Source: Maridesulfovibrio sp050916235 (lineage in GTDB: Bacteria > Desulfobacterota > Desulfovibrionia > Desulfovibrionales > Desulfovibrionaceae). From it: 64,000 nt of DNA. The translations under genes and the position numbers were made by a program. The DNA lies in assembly GCF_050916235.1 (NCBI RefSeq), contig NZ_CP104854.1, forward strand, positions 2,914,001 through 2,978,000. The letters are read 5' to 3'. Below are positions 57,930 to 64,000 of this stretch, piece by piece. Position 1 is the stretch's first letter. The number at the start of each line of letters is the position of its first letter. The notes under the pieces were generated by a model. The model had not been told where the DNA came from. It did not search any database and saw only the letters and a program-made list of their open reading frames with translations.

Positions 57930-58973
57930 ATGCAACCATTTACCCGACGTTCGTTCGTTAAAGCAATAAGTGCGATGGGATCCGGGGCGGCCTTTGCGGC
58001 CACCCCGGTATCCGCCACCATGCGTGTCGCCGATGCCTTACGTTTCGGTGACCGCCGCTTCAAGCTCTGTGAAACCCGTTTCCTCATGGGGACGAGTGTT
58101 TCCATCACAGCCATCCATGAGTCAAGGGATGCGGTGGTGGAGGGCATTGAGGCTGCTTTTGCAGAAATCGGACGTCTGGCTGATATATTCGATCGCCGCC
58201 AGCCGAATGCCCCGGTCTCAGTCCTGAACGAGACCGGGCGGCTGACGGATGCTCCTGCGGAACTGTGTGAACTGATGAAGAGGTCTCAGGCCTTCTACCG
58301 CCGTTCTGACGGGGCTTTCGATCCCACAGTGCTCCCGGTTGTGGAGATGATCAGGAGTAATGCCGGCAACAGCGGAATTGTTTCTCTGACCCGCAGTGAC
58401 CTGGATGACGCTCTCGCACTGGTCGGTGCCGATAAGCTCAAGGTCGGCGACAGGGATGTCCAGTTCGACAGAAGCGGCATGTCCGTGACTTTCGACGGCA
58501 TCGGCAAGGGATTCATCGTGGACCGCGCCTCGGATATCCTGCTGAAGAAGGGTATCGGCAACCACCTCATAAATGCCGGCGGGGACATTCGTGCCCGCGG
58601 CGAAAGGGCAGCCGATCAGCCCTGGATGGTGGCTATTGAAGAGCCGGGCAGTAAGGGGTGTTATACCGCGGTAATCCGGTTGAAGGACGCGGCAGTGGCA
58701 ACTTCCGGTGGATATGAGGTCTATTTCGACGCTGAAAATTCCCGGCAGGCGGTCAATCCGCAGACGGCCTTAGCGCCGGTCAGCGGGGTCAGTGTATCGG
58801 TAACCGCTCCCACGGTAATGGAGGCGGACGCCCTTTCCACTTCGGCATTCGTCATGACTCCGGAAAGTGCGATGCGTTTCATAAACGGGCAGGCCGGCAG
58901 TGAATGTATGCTGGTTTCGACCGGCGGGCAGAAAATGCTGTCCCGGTGCTGGGAAACAATGGTGAGAGTGTAG
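57930..58973 (+). CDS. apbE: FAD:protein FMN transferase ApbE
   Basis: 347 residues with a twin-arginine-like signal (TRRSFVKAISAMGSGAAFA). The ApbE signatures are FLMGTSVSIT, the FDGIGKGFIVDRASDIL segment, an NAGGDIRARG loop, and a C-terminal metal/FAD region SVSVTAPTVMEADALSTSAFV (quoted in part: VTAPTVMEADALSTSAFV). It transfers FMN from FAD to Thr of target proteins in the periplasm, here RnfG. The ATG at 57930 has AAGGG before it; an in-frame upstream start would overlap rnfB. It is the last gene of the Rnf operon and is followed by a small GCAGCG/CGCTGC hairpin at 58985-59007. Confidence 0.95.
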   Translation: MQPFTRRSFVKAISAMGSGAAFAATPVSATMRVADALRFGDRRFKLCETRFLMGTSVSITAIHESRDAVVEGIEAAFAEIGRLADIFDRRQPNAPVSVLNETGRLTDAPAELCELMKRSQAFYRRSDGAFDPTVLPVVEMIRSNAGNSGIVSLTRSDLDDALALVGADKLKVGDRDVQFDRSGMSVTFDGIGKGFIVDRASDILLKKGIGNHLINAGGDIRARGERAADQPWMVAIEEPGSKGCYTAVIRLKDAAVATSGGYEVYFDAENSRQAVNPQTALAPVSGVSVSVTAPTVMEADALSTSAFVMTPESAMRFINGQAGSECMLVSTGGQKMLSRCWETMVRV

Positions 58974-59216
58974 GGGATAACTACGCAGCGTTCTTTGTCT
59001 TCGCTGCAGCATGATAAAATTTCAAAAATCAACCAGTCGCTGACCGTATGCGTGCGGGGAATAAAACCTCCTAACCCAGAATAACCCAAGCGCACCTGTT
59101 AAGCCGGGCTCAGTACACCCGTCCGGCTTAGGGCATCAACAGGAAATACGGTTCCGTGACAATCTGCATAAGGGAAAACCAACCTCACTCCCATGAAAGC
59201 TAAGCGGTTCGGAAGC

Positions 59217-60887
59217 TCACTCTTCCGGGCCGCTTACACTTTTATGGGCTTTCATCAGCTTTCCGGCCTCATGCGACGGCATGGGCCGCCCCAGATAAAA
59301 ACCCTGCACAGTATCACAGCCGAGTTCCTTGAGATTTTCCAGCTGTCTGATGGTTTCCACCCCTTCAGCTACTGCCTTCATGCCCAGAACATGGGCCAGG
59401 TCAATTATCAATTCCACAAGCTTGATGTTTTCTGGACCGTCATCGATATCACGTATGAAACTCCGGTCAATTTTCAGGCTCTGGGTGGGGAATCTGCTCA
59501 GGTAGGCCAGTGAGGAATAACCGGTTCCGAAATCATCAATCGAGCAATGCACGCCCAGTTCATTCAGTGCCTTGAGCCTTGAGGCCGCAAATGCAGGGTC
59601 TACAACAAAGGCCGACTCGGTCAGTTCCAGGCAGAGGGTTTCCGGTGGAATTCCGTATTTGCTGATGGCATCGGTGACGTTCTTGATCAGCGAGGGCTCG
59701 GTAATGTGCTTTGCGCTGAGGTTAACCGAAATGTGCAGGTCTCTGCATCCACCTGATTTTTTGAGACATTCCGACCATATGGCGCAGGCTTTGTTCAGGA
59801 CATGGAGGTCAAGGCTTACTATCAGGCCGGTTTCTTCGGCCATGGGTATGAACTCTGCCGGGCTGATAATTCCGCGTTCGGGGTGGACCCAGCGGACAAG
59901 GGCTTCAAATCCGGAAAGGGTTGTCTGTCCCTGAATGTCGAACTGCGGCTGGAAGACAAGCTCAAACTGCCCAAGCAGCAAGGCTGCCTTGAAGTCGCTT
60001 TCAAATTTAAGCGCATCATAGGCCGAGCTCGACATTGATTTTGTGTAGACGGAAAACTTGTTCTTGCCGCGCTGTTTTGACCTGCGCATGGCAACATTGG
60101 CCCTGTTGATTGCCTCACGCGGGCTGACATCGTGTGTGGCCAGATACAGGCCGTAGCTTGCATCAAGGGTGAACTGGGTTCCGTCTATTTCATAGTAGCT
60201 GCTCAGGGAACTGCGTATTTTTTTAAGCATCCTCACACTTTCAACAGGGGATAGATTCCTGAGCAGGATTACGAAATCATCGCCGCCCAGTCTGCTGACT
60301 GCTCCGGACAGTTCAACAGTTTTCAGCAGCCTGTGGGAGGTCTGAATCAGTATCCGGTCGCCGATGTTATGTCCGAAACTGTCATTTACCCGCTTGAAAT
60401 TCAGCAGATCGATGAAGATGACGCTGTACTGGAAGTCGGGGTTCTTTTTGCGTGATTCAAGAGCCACCCGGATCTCTTCCGTGATCATGCGACGGTTGGG
60501 CAGCTTGGTCATGAAGTCCTGATAGGCCTGCTTCTTGAGCGACTCCCGTGATCTCAGAAGCTTTTCAAACATGCGGTTGGTCAGGTAGGCTGTGGCGAGA
60601 ACAAACAGGGCCCCGAGGAGGAGGATGGGGCTGAAAACTGAGTTGAAGTCTATTTCATAGTGAAGTGCGGTTCCAAGCAGTACAACCGAATATCCGGCAA
60701 GGAATGATGTAATCAGTCCGAGCAGAATGAGAAAACTCCTTCTGGTCTGTCGGAAAAGAGAAATTTCATTTTTGCGCAGCTTGAAGAACTGGCGAAGATA
60801 TACGCTTACTCCCCCGATCAGAACTATCAGGCCAAGAAGGATACAGCCGAAAAAGACGGAGTCATGTGGATCTTTAAGGAAGTGCAT
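59217..60887 (-). CDS. Membrane GGDEF-EAL protein, probable cyclic di-GMP phosphodiesterase
   Basis: 556 residues. Three membrane helices (about 12-30, 48-66, 80-100) precede GGDEF (125-285) and EAL (300-545) domains. The GGDEF site is GGDDF and no RxxD inhibitory site precedes it, so cyclase activity is uncertain. The EAL catalytic residues are all visible: FEALVRW, NLSAKHI, ELTESAF, IDDFGTGYSS, LKIDRSF, AEGVET and QGFYLGRPM. It most likely hydrolyses cyclic di-GMP, perhaps with GTP-binding by the GGDEF part as regulation. It is convergent with the Rnf operon. Confidence 0.93.
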   Translation of the reverse strand: MHFLKDPHDSVFFGCILLGLIVLIGGVSVYLRQFFKLRKNEISLFRQTRRSFLILLGLITSFLAGYSVVLLGTALHYEIDFNSVFSPILLLGALFVLATAYLTNRMFEKLLRSRESLKKQAYQDFMTKLPNRRMITEEIRVALESRKKNPDFQYSVIFIDLLNFKRVNDSFGHNIGDRILIQTSHRLLKTVELSGAVSRLGGDDFVILLRNLSPVESVRMLKKIRSSLSSYYEIDGTQFTLDASYGLYLATHDVSPREAINRANVAMRRSKQRGKNKFSVYTKSMSSSAYDALKFESDFKAALLLGQFELVFQPQFDIQGQTTLSGFEALVRWVHPERGIISPAEFIPMAEETGLIVSLDLHVLNKACAIWSECLKKSGGCRDLHISVNLSAKHITEPSLIKNVTDAISKYGIPPETLCLELTESAFVVDPAFAASRLKALNELGVHCSIDDFGTGYSSLAYLSRFPTQSLKIDRSFIRDIDDGPENIKLVELIIDLAHVLGMKAVAEGVETIRQLENLKELGCDTVQGFYLGRPMPSHEAGKLMKAHKSVSGPEE

Positions 60888-61096
60888 AAGTATGTTTTAA
60901 AGATAGGATAATTCCGTGTCAATTATTCAGGGGCAGGTGGGGCTATCCTTAATTTCTTCTATTAGGGGTGTCAGGGAAAAGGTGTCAGCCTGCAGTCACT
61001 TTGTTGCGACCATTTTCCTTGGATTTACACAATACCGGATCGCATCTGGAAAAGTGAGCTGTTATAGCGTCTCCCGGACGGGATGTATAAAGATGA

Positions 61097-61131
61097 AGGC
61101 CGCCTTATTCCGGGCGGCCCTTTTTGTTGCA
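61097..61131 (+). terminator. Plus-strand terminator-like hairpin
   Basis: GGCCGCC / GGGCGGCC stem with a TTATTCC-type loop followed by CTTTTTG on the plus strand. No plus-strand gene precedes it, so it may end a small RNA or act only as a barrier to the convergent peroxiredoxin transcript. Confidence 0.5.
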
Positions 61132-61148
61132 GGAATCAGTTCATCTGA

Positions 61149-61742
61149 TCATTTCAGTTTCTGCAGCTCCCTGATGATAATTCCCAGATCAGGGCGCTTG
61201 TTGATATCATGTACGTCTATGTAGCGGATGATTCCCTTTTTATCGATTATGATGATGGCCCGTTCGGATGTTCCTTCCGGTCTGAGGATTCCATATTTCT
61301 GGGCTGTCCTGCCATGCGGCCAGAAGTCTGACAGCACAGGAAACCAGACTCCGCCGTCACCCATTTGCTTCGTCCAGGCATAGAGAGAAGGTATGTTGTC
61401 GGTTGTTATTCCCAGCAGTATGGCGTCGTGTTTTTCAAACAGGTCGCGGGCTATATTGTAACCCGGCCACTGGTCGGAACAAATCGGGGTGAATGCGGCA
61501 GGCACAAAGGACAAAACGACATTCTTTGTTCCCTTGAACCATGACAGCTGGACCTTTGATCCGCTTATGGCCGGAAGTTTGAAGTCCGGTGCTTCTTCTC
61601 CAACTGCCACTTTTAGCGTACTGTCGACCGGTTTGAGCTCGCCGATACTGTAAATCTGGTCCTTGGAAACATCTGCCTGCGCCACGGCTGTAATGTTTAG
61701 AACCGCAAACAGGATTGTTATAACTAATATGTATTTTGTCAT
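61149..61742 (-). CDS. Exported AhpC/TSA-type peroxiredoxin
   Basis: 197 residues with a signal peptide (YILVITILFAVLNITAVAQA). The thioredoxin-fold peroxiredoxin domain has the peroxidatic Cys in FVPAAFTPICSDQ (Cys about 88) and GITTDNIPSLYAWTKQ, FPVLSDFWPHGRTAQKYG. Only that Cys is obvious, so it is probably a 1-Cys type needing an outside reductant. It should reduce peroxides in the periplasm, useful for an anaerobe that meets oxygen. It stands alone, and the hairpin at 61097-61125 lies beyond its stop. Confidence 0.88.
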   Translation of the reverse strand: MTKYILVITILFAVLNITAVAQADVSKDQIYSIGELKPVDSTLKVAVGEEAPDFKLPAISGSKVQLSWFKGTKNVVLSFVPAAFTPICSDQWPGYNIARDLFEKHDAILLGITTDNIPSLYAWTKQMGDGGVWFPVLSDFWPHGRTAQKYGILRPEGTSERAIIIIDKKGIIRYIDVHDINKRPDLGIIIRELQKLK

Positions 61743-61994
61743 TTATCTCTTCTCCATTATCAATGCTATTCGAATAGTGTGCCGCAAGATGCTCTGAGAA
61801 TCATTTGGTTGACGGTTGAATTCAATTTGGCACCTCTACCTGATACCGCATTGTTTCTCATTTTGATATTGAAATATGGTCGGTAATATTGATTTTTGAT
61901 CTCGATACATTGTAAGCCTCATGTTAATGAAGAGTGTAGATGGGCGATATTATGCATGGATAATCAGCAGAAAGGATACAACGGGATAAACTTG

Positions 61995-62993
61995 ATGAGA
62001 ATAATTACTGTCTTTCTGGCGGCCCTGCTGCTGTCTGGTATTGCCAGTATCTGCTCCGCAGATTGGAAGTTTAATCCCGTTCTGGTCTATCAGGGCAGTA
62101 TTGAGTCTAATTCATTCAATATTTCCATACATAAGGGTGTTGAACGGTTTGAACAGAAAACAGGTTACAAGTGCACTGAAGTTGTAACTTCGTACGATAT
62201 TGGAGAGTATGTCGAGTGCATCGGCAATTATACCGAGCAGGGGTACTCTCCGGTTTTCATGCTTTACGGGAATCATTTTCCCGGTCTTGTTGATTTTGTC
62301 CGCCGTTATCCGACAACGCGTTTCATTGTTCTGGATACCGTGCGGGATGAACCGAATATGTTTTCCTTTGTCCTTGCAGAGCATGAGGGATCTTTTCTTG
62401 CGGGTGTCCTTGCGGCAAAAGCGACAAAGAGCAATATTCTCGGCTTCATATCAGTGGTGGACACTCCTTTTCAGCGCCGTTTTCTTTGCGGCTACAGGCA
62501 GGGTGCAAAATATGTCAATCCTGACATAGAGATTCTGGAGGGTTTCACCGGTGATTATCCGGGGTCCTGGTTTGACGGCAACGCAACGGCCGCGCTGGCC
62601 AACCGCATGATGGACAACGGTGCTGACGTGATATTTCAGGCCGCCGGAGGGGCAGGCCCGGCTGTGCTCAAGGCTGCTGCAGCCCGCGGCAGGCTGGGAA
62701 TCGGGGTGGATATAAACCAGAATGGACTATACCCCGGAAGCGTGCTCACCTCCATGGTCAAGCGTACGGATCAGGCTGTTTTCGCGGCTCTGATGCTGGC
62801 CAGGCGCGGCATCTGGCGTGATAATTACAAGCGACTCGGCCTTGCTCAGGGGGCCGTGGGGCTGGTCTTTGATGAAAACAACAGCGGGTTGGTCACGCCT
62901 GAGATGCGAAGCTATCTGCAGAATGTGAGGAACGACATTGTGTTCGGACGCATCAGCGTTCACGACTATACCGAAGATGAGGTCTGCCCCTGA
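61995..62993 (+). CDS. BMP/PnrA-family periplasmic binding protein
   Basis: 332 residues. A signal peptide starts MRIITVFLAALLLSGIAS and ends near ICSAD. The body is a basic-membrane-protein (Bmp/Med/PnrA) fold: VLVYQGSIESNSFNISIHKG, MLYGNHFPGLVDFVRRYPTT, EHEGSFLAGVLAAKATKSN, the GYRQGAKYVNPDIEIL segment, IFQAAGGAGPAVLKAAAARG and a GVDINQNGLYPGSVLTSMVK tail. Family members bind nucleosides, autoinducer-like or other sugars. The usual lipobox and ABC partners are missing. The next gene starts two bases after its stop and is a membrane GGDEF protein, so it probably reports a ligand to cyclic-di-GMP signalling. The start was chosen for the signal peptide; ATGs at 61896 and 61956 are in frame but would bury it. 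Confidence 0.85.
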   Translation: MRIITVFLAALLLSGIASICSADWKFNPVLVYQGSIESNSFNISIHKGVERFEQKTGYKCTEVVTSYDIGEYVECIGNYTEQGYSPVFMLYGNHFPGLVDFVRRYPTTRFIVLDTVRDEPNMFSFVLAEHEGSFLAGVLAAKATKSNILGFISVVDTPFQRRFLCGYRQGAKYVNPDIEILEGFTGDYPGSWFDGNATAALANRMMDNGADVIFQAAGGAGPAVLKAAAARGRLGIGVDINQNGLYPGSVLTSMVKRTDQAVFAALMLARRGIWRDNYKRLGLAQGAVGLVFDENNSGLVTPEMRSYLQNVRNDIVFGRISVHDYTEDEVCP

Positions 62994-62995
62994 TT

Positions 62996-64000
62996 ATGCA
63001 GCAAAGAGATAAATCAAGATTTCACAGCGTTGCCCTCTTTGTTCTCGTTGTCCTGATTGCAGGCGGACTGATAACGATGACCGCCGGGATGATTTATTCC
63101 ATGAGTGCGGAGAGGGTGAAGCTTATGCATGAGCTGGACGAGTTTCAGGCTCAGACTGTTCAGACTCTTGCGGGTAGCACCAAAGATGCAATGCTATCGT
63201 TCTCACCGGAAGAAGTGCGCAATATTGTGAGCGTTTTGCTTCAGGATGATCGTGTTGTCAGCATCAACATTTTTTCTGAAATATATGACATTCACTTGCT
63301 GCAGGCTTCAAAACAGACCAGCCTGAAACAGTTTGATACCATGCTGATGAGCGAACTCGTCGTGAACAAGGATGAGGTGCTTGGATACGTGCAGGTGGAG
63401 GTTGATAAGGGGTGGGTGCTTTCCAGAATCAGGAAGGAACGCAACAATATAATTCTTCTGTTTGCCGCCATGTTTGTAGGTGGGCTTCTGCTGGTTATTC
63501 CGGTGATATACTGGAGAATTTTATGGCCGCTGAACAGGCTGATTGATCAGGCTGACGGTCTTTCTCAAGGTGATTTTGATACGGGTTTTGAATGGAAGGG
63601 CAGGGATGAACTTTCAATGCTCGGAAGGACGCTTGACGACATGCGCAGCAAGGTCAAGAGCAGTATCAATTCCATGAAGGAAATGGCTGTTACCGACGAA
63701 CTGACCGGGCTGCCCAACCGCAGGGGTTTTAATGCTGAAATCGGCAGGCTGCTGCAACTGAGCGTCCGCTACGGTCATCCTCTGGCTCTGGCTGTGCTTG
63801 ATCTGGATTATTTCAAGCAGATAAACGACCGTTTCGGGCACGGTGTCGGGGACGAGGTTTTGCGAGGGTTTGCTCGGAAGGTAGGGCTCAGAATCCGCAA
63901 GACAGATCTGTTCGCCCGTGTAGGTGGCGAGGAGTTTGTCCTTGTCATGCCTGAAACTTCCATTGAAGCCGCCGGGCTGCTTCTAAATGACCTGCGCCGT
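62996..64000 (+). CDS. Membrane HAMP-GGDEF diguanylate cyclase (3' partial)
   Basis: 335 codons are visible and the frame runs off the right edge. TM1 is about 13-33. A periplasmic domain at 35-145 has a Cache/LuxQ-like short sensor look (FSPEEVRNIVSVLLQDDRVV). TM2 is 148-170. A HAMP linker (WPLNRLIDQADGLSQGDFDT) and a GGDEF domain from about 225 follow: VTDELTGLPNRRGF, DLDYFKQINDRFGHGVGD, the RKTD inhibitory site and GGEEF. It should make cyclic di-GMP, controlled from the periplasm. It is translationally coupled to the BMP-type binding protein gene (TGA, two bases, ATG). Confidence 0.93.
   Translation, partial: MQQRDKSRFHSVALFVLVVLIAGGLITMTAGMIYSMSAERVKLMHELDEFQAQTVQTLAGSTKDAMLSFSPEEVRNIVSVLLQDDRVVSINIFSEIYDIHLLQASKQTSLKQFDTMLMSELVVNKDEVLGYVQVEVDKGWVLSRIRKERNNIILLFAAMFVGGLLLVIPVIYWRILWPLNRLIDQADGLSQGDFDTGFEWKGRDELSMLGRTLDDMRSKVKSSINSMKEMAVTDELTGLPNRRGFNAEIGRLLQLSVRYGHPLALAVLDLDYFKQINDRFGHGVGDEVLRGFARKVGLRIRKTDLFARVGGEEFVLVMPETSIEAAGLLLNDLRR

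Overview
The window is about 50-55% G+C by eye and reads like a chromosomal segment of a sulfate-reducing bacterium of the Desulfovibrio / Maridesulfovibrio group. That assignment is an inference. It rests on a cytochrome-c-linked Rnf cluster (cytochrome c, rnfCDGEAB, apbE), a low-molecular-weight assimilatory-type sulfite reductase, a molybdate transporter next to a Mo-storage-type protein, many one- and two-component sensors, and intergenic palindromic repeats that I remember as common in that group. No phage, plasmid or CRISPR array is visible. The one clear mobile element is an intact ISL3-family insertion sequence with an exact 8-bp target duplication.

Layout. 1-2.3 kb: tail of an unknown gene and an asparagine-synthase-like amidotransferase. 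2.2-4.5 kb (minus): DUF554, DUF190 and a Crp/Fnr regulator. 4.8-6.2 kb: ISL3 element. 6.2-6.6 kb: two identical tRNA-Leu(CAG) genes, each with its own promoter and terminator. 6.7-8.0 kb: citrate synthase. 8.4-11.5 kb: a sigma-54 activator divergent from a Tat-exported four-cluster ferredoxin and a small di-histidine membrane protein. 11.7-13.8 kb: molybdate storage and uptake pair. 14-15.5 kb: a small conserved protein, a PadR regulator and a stand-alone FDDTDD (TiaS-type) domain. 15.7-16.9 kb: flagellin. 17.2-21.8 kb: PP2C phosphatase plus an iron/phosphonate-type ABC importer. 21.8-25.5 kb: an orphan solute-binding protein and a NodT/HlyD/DUF3302 export cluster. 25.7-29 kb: sulfite reductase, a GltD-like oxidoreductase and a QueG-like Fe-S protein. 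29-36.8 kb: a DUF1566 exported protein, a chemoreceptor, an M48 peptidase and a double-receiver kinase. 37-38.5 kb: fetAB-type transporter. 38.7-50 kb: a signalling island (two diguanylate cyclases, a solute-binding protein, a 1325-residue hybrid kinase with a gene remnant in front of it, a chemoreceptor). 50.9-59 kb: the Rnf operon. 59-64 kb: GGDEF-EAL protein, peroxiredoxin, and a BMP-type binding protein coupled to a GGDEF protein cut off by the window end.

The most interesting system is the Rnf operon. Its RnfB is fused to a GltD/NfnB-type flavoprotein module. Its RnfC is short and lacks the glycine-rich FMN/NADH loop. Its RnfD has alanine where the flavin-bearing threonine is expected. 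A five-haem periplasmic cytochrome starts the operon. Together this suggests a re-plumbed Rnf in which soluble electron carriers meet the complex at RnfB rather than RnfC. A second theme is periplasmic solute-binding proteins placed beside signalling proteins rather than transporters, at 41.8, 47.5 and 62-64 kb.
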